This document shows positions 16,894 through 23,960 of a stretch of 64,000 bases of DNA, in pieces. Position 1 is the first letter of the stretch. Every line of letters starts with the position of its first letter. Both the position numbers and the translations under genes were made by a program. Below the pieces are notes generated by a model. It was not told the origin of the DNA, did no database searches, and worked only from the letters and a program-made list of their open reading frames with translations. Origin of the DNA: Vibrio tubiashii ATCC 19109. GTDB taxonomy: Bacteria > Pseudomonadota > Gammaproteobacteria > Enterobacterales > Vibrionaceae. The stretch lies in the NCBI RefSeq assembly GCF_000772105.1, contig NZ_CP009355.1, positions 868,001-932,000 on the forward strand, in the 5' to 3' direction.

Positions 16894-17048
16894 TAGTTAC
16901 ATTACTGACTAAACACACACTATGCACTAAGTAGACAACTTTTAACTAAGTCACACTTTATAAAAGTTGGGAAAATGAATCGCTTCTACTTAATTGTTAC
17001 TAAACCCCACAAAAAATATGATTTTTGTCCCATTTATAATAATGAGAC
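16894..17048. promoter_or_regulatory. Control region ahead of the element B regulator
   Basis: Contains an inverted repeat CAACTTTT / AAAAGTTG (16936-16969) and two ACTAAGT repeats, just upstream of the regulator at 17049 and 100 bases from the start of its paralogue at 16841. A shared or mirror operator region is likely. Confidence 0.45.
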
Positions 17049-17468
17049 ATGAGTCACATGAAAAGAAAGATAAAAGACGAGCTATTCGCCCATAACCTTT
17101 ACATCAACCAAGTTTCAGATCTGCTGTTATGGCACTTTGACGATCACAAACAGGCGGCTGAATACTTCGGTGTCACGCCTCAAACGGTGAAGAACTGGCT
17201 TAAAAAAGGTAATTGGCCTCTATCAGTGGTGCGTTTGCTGCTGATAATGCATAGGGGCTATTTGCCTATATCGCCACTGTGGCGAGGCTTTAAGATAAGA
17301 GGCGATGTGCTTTACACACCCGGAGGGCGTGAACTGAGTGCTTATGACTTGATGGAGCTAGATATTCGTATGAGTTTGAAAACGACGTCTAACGTGGTTC
17401 AGTTCAGACGGAAAAAAAAGAAACGATATAGGTTAAAAAGCAAACAGGGCTTGCGAAAGCCCTGTTAG
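17049..17468 (+). CDS. DUF3653-type phage regulator (element B)
   Basis: 139 residues. Helix-turn-helix DHKQAAEYFGVTPQTVKNWLKK (about 32-53), then MHRGYLPISPLWRGFKIRGD and a very basic C-terminus (RRKKKKRYRLKSKQGLRK). Clear paralogue of the divergent gene 16386-16841. The start could also be the Met four codons in (MKRK). Its stop overlaps, tail to tail, the last gene of the late operon (17465). Probably a repressor or activator acting on the region between the two regulators. Confidence 0.65.
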   Translation: MSHMKRKIKDELFAHNLYINQVSDLLLWHFDDHKQAAEYFGVTPQTVKNWLKKGNWPLSVVRLLLIMHRGYLPISPLWRGFKIRGDVLYTPGGRELSAYDLMELDIRMSLKTTSNVVQFRRKKKKRYRLKSKQGLRKPC

Positions 17469-17635
17469 TTAATGTGATCAATGAGTTTGCTTAAGTTGGG
17501 TATCGGCTCTGGTGAACTATCAGGAAAGTTCTTTAACGAGTAGTCATCAAACTTACGTTTTCGCTGTGAAGCTGCATAAGCGTACATAGAGCCAAACAAT
17601 AGAACAGGCACTAAGCCTAGATACCAACGTCTCAT
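17465..17635 (-). CDS. 56-residue exported or membrane-anchored protein, last gene of late operon
   Basis: Begins MRRWYLGLVPVLLFGSMYAYA, a signal anchor, followed by SQRKRKFDDYS and a Pro-rich tail. Its ATG overlaps the stop of the preceding small gene (ATGA), so it is translationally coupled. Position at the end of a lysis cluster suggests a spanin-like or lysis accessory protein; no family recognised. The stop overlaps the convergent regulator gene by 4 bases. Confidence 0.6.
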   Translation of the reverse strand: MRRWYLGLVPVLLFGSMYAYAASQRKRKFDDYSLKNFPDSSPEPIPNLSKLIDHIN

Positions 17636-17784
17636 AATTTGTTCTCTAATCGCGTAACACGATCGTCCATCTTCTCTAGCATCATTCTAAGCCAACGAAC
17701 ATCTGTCTTAAGTACTGCACCTACACCAACGCCTGAACATAGAGAGCTCACTGCAAAGACTAATAGTGTTTGGTAGTCAACCAT
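17632..17784 (-). CDS. Small membrane protein, lysis accessory candidate (element B)
   Basis: 50 residues: membrane helix LLVFAVSSLCSGVGVGAVL, then KTDVRWLRMMLEKMDDRVTRLENKL, a short coiled coil. Counterpart of 10687-10842 in element A (shared ALKTD.xW and RxLE patterns). It overlaps the holin-like gene upstream by 8 bases and the next gene by the ATGA motif. Confidence 0.6.
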   Translation of the reverse strand: MVDYQTLLVFAVSSLCSGVGVGAVLKTDVRWLRMMLEKMDDRVTRLENKL

Positions 17785-18196
17785 TCACACCTCCAAAGCG
17801 CTTTTGCAACCAGTGTTCAAACGCCACTCTTACCATACGACGAAAACCGAACGTATCCACATAAATCATGCCGAGCGCATACCAGTAGTATTCTGGTACG
17901 CCATCAAGTGCAGAAAAACCCGCATCCACGATATGCGCCCAGTCGGGGATAAATGACAGGCCGAGTGGGAGTGTGGTTAAGATCAACAAGTATTCATCTT
18001 TCCAACCACGTTGTTTGATGCTGAGTTCATCAAGTTTAGCGGCTGACTCGTCACCAGACTGTAAGCGCTTAATCTGAGCATCTAGTTTCGCTTGCTCTAG
18101 TTGATCGTCACGCTCTTGCGCTTTGTGTTTGGCATCTTGTTTGCGCTTAAAATACCCAATACCTTCAGAAAAGAGGGAAGTAACTAATCCAATCAT
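17777..18196 (-). CDS. Holin-like phage membrane protein (element B)
   Basis: 139 residues from ATG at 18194-18196 (MIGLVTSLFSEG); this matches the paralogue's MIGAIVSLFNGG, and AAGG lies upstream, whereas a TTG two codons earlier is less likely. Charged coiled coil (about 15-65) then two hydrophobic segments: LLILTTLPLGLSFIPDWAH and YWYALGMIYVDTFGFRRMV. It sits directly behind the M15 peptidase, the usual place for a holin. The start overlaps the stop of the 33-residue gene (ATGA). Confidence 0.6.
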   Translation of the reverse strand: MIGLVTSLFSEGIGYFKRKQDAKHKAQERDDQLEQAKLDAQIKRLQSGDESAAKLDELSIKQRGWKDEYLLILTTLPLGLSFIPDWAHIVDAGFSALDGVPEYYWYALGMIYVDTFGFRRMVRVAFEHWLQKRFGGVNG

Positions 18197-18294
18197 AGCC
18201 AACCTTGTGTCCTTAAAAATTTGATTGTGTAAGCCGCCGCCACCGCACCAACAACGGTGACGGCGATTTTTTTCGCGTCACCTTTATTGATCAT
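18193..18294 (-). CDS. 33-residue membrane peptide between peptidase and holin-like gene
   Basis: Reads MINKGDAKKIAVTVVGAVAA, a basic start then one hydrophobic segment, ending FLRTQGWL. It overlaps the peptidase stop and the holin-like start by ATGA motifs. The coupling on both sides is the main support; function unknown. Confidence 0.55.
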   Translation of the reverse strand: MINKGDAKKIAVTVVGAVAAAYTIKFLRTQGWL

Positions 18295-18764
18295 CGGTAG
18301 TACGCCTTATCCAGTTCGACGTGTGGACCGTCTTTGAAGGACTTCCAGTCGCCACCCCATTTGATAGGCACATCCAATTCGCGCGCGGCTTGCTTGAATG
18401 CCCAGCTCACTTGCTCGTAGTAGCTAAAGCCCCAAGTCACTTTGTTGTTTTCGTCGTAAACAACAAAGTCGACCGCGTGGCCTGTTTGGTGACGGCTAAG
18501 TTTTGAATAGCCGTCTAACTGGCTCGCCCCTTTTTTAAACAGCGCGTTTTGCTGTTCTGCTGTGCGCTTGCCGGACGTAATGCCAAAGTCAAAAGGCGAT
18601 AGTTCAATCGCACGACGAACCACAGCCTTTAGGTCGGTATGAACCCCAACCATACGCGCTTCACTACGGGCAGACAGTACCCACTTAGAGACCGTTTTTT
18701 GTTTCATGATAAGTATTCCCCCAATTAAGCAGACGCTTGCGGCAATGATGGTTTTTGCGGCCAT
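18291..18764 (-). CDS. M15-family peptidoglycan peptidase (endolysin)
   Basis: 157 residues. The core reads SGKRTAEQQNALFKKGAS, then SRHQTGHAVDFVVYD and KDGPHVEL: the His/Asp/His zinc ligands of VanY/M15 L-Ala-D-Glu endopeptidases. It degrades the cell wall for lysis or, in tailless phages, at entry. Two starts are plausible. The ATG at 18764 (GGAAGG upstream) gives a 20-residue hydrophobic N-terminus, a possible signal-anchor-release segment. The ATG at 18704 (GGGGGAA upstream) gives the usual family start, KWVLSARSEARMVGVH. It overlaps the upstream gene by 40 bases. Confidence 0.85.
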   Translation of the reverse strand: MAAKTIIAASVCLIGGILIMKQKTVSKWVLSARSEARMVGVHTDLKAVVRRAIELSPFDFGITSGKRTAEQQNALFKKGASQLDGYSKLSRHQTGHAVDFVVYDENNKVTWGFSYYEQVSWAFKQAARELDVPIKWGGDWKSFKDGPHVELDKAYYR

Positions 18765-18952
18765 TGCACACCTTCCGGCGATTGATAGTGTTTGGTAATG
18801 TCGCGCAGGGCTTGGCGATATTGACGAAATGGAGTGACGTCAACGCCCAAATCTAGCGCTGTTTCAACGAGGTAATCCGCTTCAGCGAGTTTTGGTTTAC
18901 GAACCTCACGTAGCATGTTGAGCAGACATTCAGGGTGTAAATTTGCTTTCAT
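18725..18952 (-). CDS. 75-residue soluble protein, unknown
   Basis: MKANLHPECLLNMLREVRKPKL, then LDLGVDVTPFRQYRQALRDI and YQSPEGVQWPQKPSLPQ. The pattern resembles phage tail-assembly-chaperone-like or tail-fibre-adjacent small proteins, but no family is certain. Its start overlaps the stop of the 253-residue protein (TAATGA). Confidence 0.5.
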   Translation of the reverse strand: MKANLHPECLLNMLREVRKPKLAEADYLVETALDLGVDVTPFRQYRQALRDITKHYQSPEGVQWPQKPSLPQASA

Positions 18953-19713
18953 TAGCCAATCTCCGGAATGGTGAACAGTTTCTCAGGACGGTTTAGGTAG
19001 CCCGTTGCCACTACGGGCAGCGCCATTAAAAACGAGCCTGTTTCACTGGCTGGGAAGGGGTGCGCATATATATATGAACCGAAATGTGTATCTTCATGCA
19101 TAGTGTAGCAGTAGCGCCACTCACCCAAAACCGCTCCCTCTGCAAAGTAGCTATTCCCTTTAATTAAACTGCCACTTTCCAGCTTAATGAGCGCTGCCGA
19201 GGTCAGCGGTTTAATGTTGTGAATGGGAATGCCAACACTGTTAGACAGCGGATAACAGAGGTAGGGCGTTTTGTCGTAGTTCGAGAAATCCCAAGACACA
19301 CGAAAGATATTGAACGAGTCGCGGTAGTGATTATTCGCCAGAATACTAAAATCAGGGAATTGAGTTTTTACCCCTGCTTCAATGTCAGCAAGCATGGCTT
19401 TCATTTCCGCCGTTCTAAGTTGTGGCTGACCATCAATGGCCGTCACGCGCGTCATGGTTACGCGCTCATTTGCCCCAAACAAACTTGGAATGGTTGCGCC
19501 TTCAGCTACCTGCAATGTTTGATTGCCCGACAGGGCAAGGTTAGGCACCGCATCCTGCATGTTGGCTAAAAACGCCGTCGCATCAGCGTTAAACTTGGCT
19601 AGCGCTTGTGTGTGCTCAGTTTGCATGGTGTTAATCGCACCACCTTTAATCAGGTCGAGCAATTGACGGCTTTCTGAAACCAACTCACCCAAAGCGGTGT
19701 AATCAGTTGTCAT
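18952..19713 (-). CDS. Candidate spike or receptor-binding structural protein
   Basis: 253 residues. The N-terminal ~65 residues are helical (LVSESRQLLDLIKGG, HTQALAKFNADATAFLANM), and the rest is strand- and aromatic-rich (HNYRDSFNIFRVSWDFSNYDK, LGEWRYCYTMHEDTHFGSYIY). A helical base followed by a beta domain is typical of trimeric phage spike or fibre proteins. No direct family match is recognised; the role is inferred from shape and from its place near the lysis genes. Confidence 0.45.
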   Translation of the reverse strand: MTTDYTALGELVSESRQLLDLIKGGAINTMQTEHTQALAKFNADATAFLANMQDAVPNLALSGNQTLQVAEGATIPSLFGANERVTMTRVTAIDGQPQLRTAEMKAMLADIEAGVKTQFPDFSILANNHYRDSFNIFRVSWDFSNYDKTPYLCYPLSNSVGIPIHNIKPLTSAALIKLESGSLIKGNSYFAEGAVLGEWRYCYTMHEDTHFGSYIYAHPFPASETGSFLMALPVVATGYLNRPEKLFTIPEIG

Positions 19714-19714
19714 A

Positions 19715-19924
19715 CTAGTTTCCTTTTAGTAGTGAGTTGACCGCACTGTCTGCGGTCAACTGCTGTGTGAAGCTCGACACCAAGGCAGCACTTAACACCA
19801 CTTGGTTGCTGTAAACGCCGCGCATCATTTGCAGGGCGTCCACTTGCTCCGGTTGTAAGTTCTTGAGGTGTTCCGTCAAAGGGTCATTAATCGCGACCAC
19901 TCGACGGGGCATCATGTGACTCAT
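19715..19924 (-). CDS. 69-residue protein, unknown
   Basis: MSHMMPRRVVAINDPLTEHL, then QPEQVDALQMMRGVYSNQVVLSAALVSSF. It ends one base before the start of the 253-residue gene and begins inside the stop of the 201-residue gene (ATGA). Probably a minor structural or assembly protein of the prophage. Confidence 0.5.
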   Translation of the reverse strand: MSHMMPRRVVAINDPLTEHLKNLQPEQVDALQMMRGVYSNQVVLSAALVSSFTQQLTADSAVNSLLKGN

Positions 19925-20526
19925 CGATACACCTCCATCAACGCCAATTTGAGCGGCTGATTACTGTTATTGAACGCCCAAAGTTCACCACCGCCCGTAA
20001 GCGTGATACCCGCTGGCGCTTTTCGGTCACCAAGTATGGGCATGCCGACCACAGCTGATACCGTGCTGTCACCAATCATGGCTTCAGTTTCGGTATCGCT
20101 GATATTTTGAATGATGGTTTCAAGGCGTGAATAAGAAGCGGCGACTAAGCGCTTGCTCTTGTTCGGCTCAATCGTGATGTGCGCCGGACTGACGAAGCGT
20201 TGCGCGGTTTCCTGTCTAGTCGTAACAGGGGCGCGAATTTCCGACACTGCCATTGAGTCAGCAAACTGCACCTTAGTTGGCGGTGTGGTGTTCAACTCAA
20301 CTTTGGTCAGCTGGAAGACAAAACGAATAGGGGCGGTATGTGGGTTGACAATCTCCAGCTCTCTAAAGCTTGAAATGTCGAGCTTGTCACCCGCATCCAC
20401 ACGAATTTTTTCACCGTTCTCGCTTTGAATATAAACGTACTCTTGCGCCTCACGAACGATGAGCCATTTATCCGAGCTAACGCCAAAACGCTTCACTTCA
20501 TAAGGTTGTAATGTGACGAGTCTCAT
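19921..20526 (-). CDS. Beta-rich structural protein, possible penton or vertex protein
   Basis: 201 residues, predicted mostly strand: YIQSENGEKIRVDAGDKLDIS, TAPIRFVFQLTKVEL, then a second half with repeated short strands (ITIEPNKSKRLVAASYSRLE, GGGELWAFNNSNQPLKLALMEVY). Two strand-rich halves and no membrane segment fit a jelly-roll-type vertex protein; this is inference. Its start follows the preceding stop directly (TAAATG). Confidence 0.45.
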   Translation of the reverse strand: MRLVTLQPYEVKRFGVSSDKWLIVREAQEYVYIQSENGEKIRVDAGDKLDISSFRELEIVNPHTAPIRFVFQLTKVELNTTPPTKVQFADSMAVSEIRAPVTTRQETAQRFVSPAHITIEPNKSKRLVAASYSRLETIIQNISDTETEAMIGDSTVSAVVGMPILGDRKAPAGITLTGGGELWAFNNSNQPLKLALMEVYR

Positions 20527-21138
20527 TTAACCTCTCCCTCTAGTGACTGCAAAGGCCACGGCTGCGATACCAAAGGCACCTGCCACCGCGATAACAACTT
20601 TAGTCATATCGCCGGAGTTACCCGTTTGACTGCGCTGTGCGGTCTTTTCTGCCATGTGTAACGCTTCGCGGGCGTTCAGCCCTGATTGCGCCGCCATTGC
20701 TTTGACTGCATTGATGGAGTCTTCGCTGTTCCTGCGCATGTTATCCATTGCCACTTGGTTGACGGCGCTGTTTTCTTTCAGCGCTTCACTGCCAAAACCA
20801 AGCGATTCTTTAAGCGACTCAAAGCCTGTATCAAGCGCTTTTTTACTCACGCTTTCATTGGACTTAAGTGCCTCTTTGGTCACGTTTTCATTGGACTTAA
20901 TCGCTTCTTTGCCCAAGTCACTGGCTTCTTTCATGGCTGAGGCATTGCTGGCGACCGCCGATTTTGCGATGCTTTCAGCGGTGTTCATGGCACCGTGGTC
21001 AGTGACGGTAATGTTGCCCACATTGCCATTGACCCCAGAAATCACCACACCAAGGTTGTCGCCACTAATGGCGCTCGTGCCGTTGGTGTTGGTGGTATTG
21101 GTTGTGTTGCTACTTGAGCTAGAGCCTCCTTTACCCAT
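20527..21138 (-). CDS. Repetitive coiled-coil protein with C-terminal membrane helix
   Basis: 203 residues from the ATG at 21136-21138, with GGAGG 5 bases upstream. The N-terminus is a Ser/Asn/Thr-rich stretch (GGSSSSSNTTNTTNTN) and a short beta segment. A helical region follows with an ~11-residue repeat: KEAIKSNENVT, KEALKSNESVS, KKALDTGFESL, KESLGFGSEAL. The C-terminus (VVIAVAGAFGIAAVAFAV) is a membrane helix followed by RGRG. Topology suits a virion membrane protein projecting a coiled coil. No family recognised. Confidence 0.55.
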   Translation of the reverse strand: MGKGGSSSSSNTTNTTNTNGTSAISGDNLGVVISGVNGNVGNITVTDHGAMNTAESIAKSAVASNASAMKEASDLGKEAIKSNENVTKEALKSNESVSKKALDTGFESLKESLGFGSEALKENSAVNQVAMDNMRRNSEDSINAVKAMAAQSGLNAREALHMAEKTAQRSQTGNSGDMTKVVIAVAGAFGIAAVAFAVTRGRG

Positions 21139-21559
21139 ATACACCTCCAAGATCTAATAAGTATCGGCGCTCCGTTGGCGTCACTAACTTGTCTAGCTCA
21201 AAGCCAAACCCTGCGAGAATTCGCCCCATTCCAAGCCTGTACGTACTGTAAGTAATGGATTGATAGCCCATAGCTAGACAACGTTGAATGATGAGTGGAG
21301 CAGCTTGATGTAAGCCTTTTCCGCACATCGCATTAATGTGATAAGCCCCATCAATCACGCGGCCAACAAAACGAAGTAACACGCCCTTAGATTTGATAAC
21401 GTACAATGCCGCCTCACCAGATTTGACGCGGCTGACCATCTCTAACCATTCCGATTTAGGGCAATCTGAGCCCGCAAAAGCGGGCTTTAATTGCTCAAGG
21501 TGGTAGTTCAAGTCCTTGCGACTGGCGGCGAGGTAGGTGATGGTTGTTAACTTTTTCAT
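21131..21559 (-). CDS. GNAT-like protein in the structural operon
   Basis: 142 residues from the ATG overlapping the upstream stop (CGATGA). Core: GEAALYVIKSKGVLLRFVGRV, then APLIIQRCLAMGYQSITYSTYRLGMGRILAGFGFELD, which follows the GNAT order (strand pair, helix, strand, helix, GF loop). The acetyl-CoA loop is not clear. Unusual among virion genes; it could modify a virion or host protein. It overlaps the next gene by 8 bases. Confidence 0.45.
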   Translation of the reverse strand: MKKLTTITYLAASRKDLNYHLEQLKPAFAGSDCPKSEWLEMVSRVKSGEAALYVIKSKGVLLRFVGRVIDGAYHINAMCGKGLHQAAPLIIQRCLAMGYQSITYSTYRLGMGRILAGFGFELDKLVTPTERRYLLDLGGVYG

Positions 21560-21795
21560 CGACTCACCGCCCATATCACGACACCTAACCCAAGCAATAA
21601 CATTGGCGCATTACTTGCGAGGTTTTGCCAACCGCTACCACCAAAGTTGATTGAAGCGTTGCGAATCCCCCCAATGGAGTTGGTCGCCGTCGCTTCACTG
21701 GGGCCCGCTGAGCCGCCACCCGCATCAATAGGCATCGAACCACCCGCGGACAAACCGCCACCGAGTGCGCTTGCAGCGCCCATAGCCGGAATCAT
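21556..21795 (-). CDS. 79-residue Gly/Ala-rich membrane protein
   Basis: MIPAMGAASALGGGLSAGGS, then SEATATNSIGGIRNASINF and a C-terminal helix APMLLLGLGVVIWAVSR. A small virion membrane protein type. The start lies inside the stop of the 49-residue gene (ATGA) and its stop overlaps the GNAT-like gene. Confidence 0.55.
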   Translation of the reverse strand: MIPAMGAASALGGGLSAGGSMPIDAGGGSAGPSEATATNSIGGIRNASINFGGSGWQNLASNAPMLLLGLGVVIWAVSR

Positions 21796-21941
21796 TTCGC
21801 CCCCTTAATCACTTTGTAAGCGATGTAACCGCCGCCCCCAAGAGCGGCTATCTTCAGAACCTTCGATGCGCTTGAACCTGCAAAGAAACCTCCACCAAAG
21901 CCCACACCGCCAGCGGCGAGGGCGACCCATATCAAAGGCAT
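21792..21941 (-). CDS. 49-residue Gly-rich membrane protein
   Basis: MPLIWVALAAGGVGFGGGFF, then AGSSASKVLKIAALGGGGYIAYKVIKGAK. GGAGG lies 4 bases upstream of the ATG. Two short hydrophobic stretches. It is one of a chain of tiny membrane proteins next to the capsid gene, as in PM2, where P3-P8 and P10 are virion membrane proteins. Confidence 0.6.
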   Translation of the reverse strand: MPLIWVALAAGGVGFGGGFFAGSSASKVLKIAALGGGGYIAYKVIKGAK

Positions 21942-21950
21942 GAGTCCTCC

Positions 21951-22223
21951 TTAGCTTTTTGCCAACACAATAAGCAGACCCACACTCAACACCGTGCCGA
22001 CGCCCAGACCGACATAAAGCAATGTTTTGTCTTCTGTAGGTTGTGGTAGTGGCGTGACTTTGTTGCCGTGGTTATCGGCCTGTTTGTCCAACTGTGATGT
22101 GGTACCAGGGTTGACGGTTTGCTGCTCTTGCGTCGTCGCGGTTTTGACTAAGTTATCAAAGCCTTCACCCACGCTATCAAGCATCCCAGAGCCAAAATTC
22201 CCTAGGTCATCCCATAGAGACAT
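21951..22223 (-). CDS. 90-residue protein with C-terminal membrane helix
   Basis: MSLWDDLGNFGSGMLDSVGE, a polar middle (TATTQEQQTVNPGTTSQL) and a C-terminal helix TLLYVGLGVGTVLSVGLLIVL. Single-span membrane protein, probably in the virion membrane. It follows the capsid gene after 9 bases, with GGAGG in between. Confidence 0.6.
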   Translation of the reverse strand: MSLWDDLGNFGSGMLDSVGEGFDNLVKTATTQEQQTVNPGTTSQLDKQADNHGNKVTPLPQPTEDKTLLYVGLGVGTVLSVGLLIVLAKS

Positions 22224-22232
22224 GGTGCCTCC

Positions 22233-23039
22233 TTACTGAATCAAGTCAGGGCGAACGACTTCGACGGCTTCAACCAAAATAGGGATCGTGTTGACCACCG
22301 AATCAGTCTTAGCTGTCAGTTTCAGCTCGTTCTGGTGATTGGTTGGGAACAGCTCATCTAGGTAGTAACCGCGCATGATAGGATCGAAGTGATACATACC
22401 CGCTTGCCAGTAACGTTTGTTGCGCTTGGCACGCATGGTTTCTACCGAGCGTGATGCGTCATACAGCTTGATGTAGTCTTTGCTGATTTTGAGATTGTTC
22501 ATCTGACCTGTCATAAAATGCAGACGACGCACAAAGATATAATCACCGTGCATCAGCGTTAGAAATTCATTCTCTGTTGCACCTGCTTGCATGGTCTGCT
22601 GCTTAATCATTGGCACAACAATACGCGCAGGTTGTGCAGGGGAGACCGTCGCATGCGCTTTAAGCTGTACGTCTGGTGCATCTGCGGCAGGTTTATCCGC
22701 AATCTCGACTTCCAACGTGATGTTGTCACCTTTTTCAGTGACTAACGCCGTGTAACGCATGCCGTTTTTCGTCTTGGCGGTGATATCCGCTAATGGGATA
22801 TGGTAGAAACCGTCCACTGCTGGCATACCTTTATAGGCTTCCAGCATCTTCATCAACTGACCATCCAGTACAATGATTTCGTCAGCGTTTAACGTGATAG
22901 ACACACGCTTGATTTGCTCAGGCGTGAGGTTGGTTTCAAGGAAAATCTCTTCATAAGTCGGGCCTGTTGACAGTTGCACGGTGGCGCGTTCGCCCCAACC
23001 GTGACCCGTGAATGAGTTAATTTTCATTACTGAGTTCAT
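22233..23039 (-). CDS. Major capsid protein candidate, PM2 P2-like double jelly-roll
   Basis: 268 residues, almost the length of PM2 P2 (269). It is strand-rich throughout, without signal or membrane segment: QIKRVSITLNADEIIVLDG, DGFYHIPLADITAKTKNGMR and GDNITLEVEIADKP in the first half; NEFLTLMHGDYIFVRRLHF, AGMYHFDPIMRGYYLDELF and KLTAKTDSVVNTIPILVEAVE in the second. Two similar halves, the motif GFYHIPLAD and the place beside the packaging ATPase support a P2-type capsid. It also follows a 37-residue membrane gene, as tailless phage capsids do. Structure prediction would decide. Confidence 0.65.
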   Translation of the reverse strand: MNSVMKINSFTGHGWGERATVQLSTGPTYEEIFLETNLTPEQIKRVSITLNADEIIVLDGQLMKMLEAYKGMPAVDGFYHIPLADITAKTKNGMRYTALVTEKGDNITLEVEIADKPAADAPDVQLKAHATVSPAQPARIVVPMIKQQTMQAGATENEFLTLMHGDYIFVRRLHFMTGQMNNLKISKDYIKLYDASRSVETMRAKRNKRYWQAGMYHFDPIMRGYYLDELFPTNHQNELKLTAKTDSVVNTIPILVEAVEVVRPDLIQ

Positions 23040-23050
23040 GTAATTACTCC

Positions 23051-23164
23051 TTAACCGATCGCATCTTCAACAGCATCAACGTTGTTTGACGCCCAAATCA
23101 GACCGCCAGCAACAACCGCCGCGACGCCAGCAATAATGCCAAGACTTCTCGCATTTAATTTCAT
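23051..23164 (-). CDS. 37-residue membrane protein before the capsid gene
   Basis: MKLNARSLGIIAGVAAVVAG, then GLIWASNNVDAVEDAIG. One membrane helix and an acidic tail. GGAGTAA lies upstream at the end of the duplicated leader element. A typical minor virion membrane protein. Confidence 0.6.
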   Translation of the reverse strand: MKLNARSLGIIAGVAAVVAGGLIWASNNVDAVEDAIG

Positions 23165-23171
23165 AGTTCGA

Positions 23172-23295
23172 TTTACTCCAATCAATAAACACATGCCCTA
23201 AATGGGCGATAGGAGCTGTATTGGTACTGCGTTATATGCCTTGGATTCCTAATGCTGATATGCCTTGGATATACCTTAAGTGTGACTGCCTTCAC
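23172..23295 (-). promoter_or_regulatory. Duplicated late promoter/leader element, copy 1 (capsid operon)
   Basis: On the minus strand: AGTCACACTTAAGGTATATC, two CCAAGGCATAT repeats, a possible extended -10 (GCATATAAC), CAGTACCAATA, a small hairpin GCCCATTTAGGGC, then TTATTGATTGGAGTAA before the 37-residue gene. It begins right after the ATPase stop. It aligns end to end with copy 2 at 23961-24072. The -35 is poor, suggesting an activator-dependent promoter. Confidence 0.6.
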
Positions 23296-23298
23296 AGT

Positions 23299-23955
23299 TC
23301 ACCACCGAATGCGGCCTTGTTCCACGGTCACACCGTACTGCTTGAAATACTCAAACTTGGCGAGTTTTGCCTGCTCTAAGGCACAGATTCCGGTCAGGTC
23401 TTCAAGGTAGCGGCGACTCTTAGGCGTCTTGGTCAGCATGATGTAGCCATATTCACAGTTATCGATGATGGTCTTAGGCACTTCTTGACCACGTTGAAAC
23501 AGGTTGATGGTGTGAATATTGTAAGAACGGCCTAGACGCAGCAGCTTGCCGTGGTAGCCCGTTGCTTTACCCGCACTGGTTGAGTTCTCCGCAACCTCTT
23601 CACAAATAGTTTTAAGTGGCTTGATGTGCTTACCATTACCGCAGCACCAAACCACCTTGCAGAATAAATCGAAGTCCTTAGCGCAGGGTTCTGTAGGGCG
23701 GTAAGCAATCTTAAAGCCTTGCTTGGTGTCGCGTCCGGCGAATAGGGCACTGGCAAAGGTTTTCAGGTTGGTATAGACGCGCACTTTTCGCCCCAATAAC
23801 AAGCCATCGTATTCACGTTTGGGATCATAGATTGCCACTTGGTCAGTGGCTTTGATGAGTAGCTTTTTCGCTAATGAGGACTTGCCCGAGCCGGACATAC
23901 CGACGACATAGGCGTGATGGTTATCAAGCTCGTTATTGTTGTTGATAGGCTCCAT
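23299..23955 (-). CDS. Genome packaging ATPase (FtsK/HerA type, PM2 P9-like)
   Basis: 218 residues. Walker A GMSGSGKSS at 19-27, followed by AIYDPKREYDG, the signature of tailless-phage packaging ATPases. A Walker B-like TICEEVAEN lies near 117-124 and a sensor or arginine region LGRSYNIHTINLFQRGQEVP at 141-160. The short length is normal for P9-type enzymes of membrane-containing tailless phages. It would pump DNA into preformed capsids. Flanked on both sides by the duplicated leader elements, so it may be an independently controlled gene. Confidence 0.85.
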   Translation of the reverse strand: MEPINNNNELDNHHAYVVGMSGSGKSSLAKKLLIKATDQVAIYDPKREYDGLLLGRKVRVYTNLKTFASALFAGRDTKQGFKIAYRPTEPCAKDFDLFCKVVWCCGNGKHIKPLKTICEEVAENSTSAGKATGYHGKLLRLGRSYNIHTINLFQRGQEVPKTIIDNCEYGYIMLTKTPKSRRYLEDLTGICALEQAKLAKFEYFKQYGVTVEQGRIRW

Positions 23956-23960
23956 GAGGT

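Noticed and set aside
20654..21157. 167-codon plus-strand frame opposite the coiled-coil gene
   Set aside because: Leu/Ser-rich antisense shadow of the repetitive Glu/Ala/Ser coding on the other strand.
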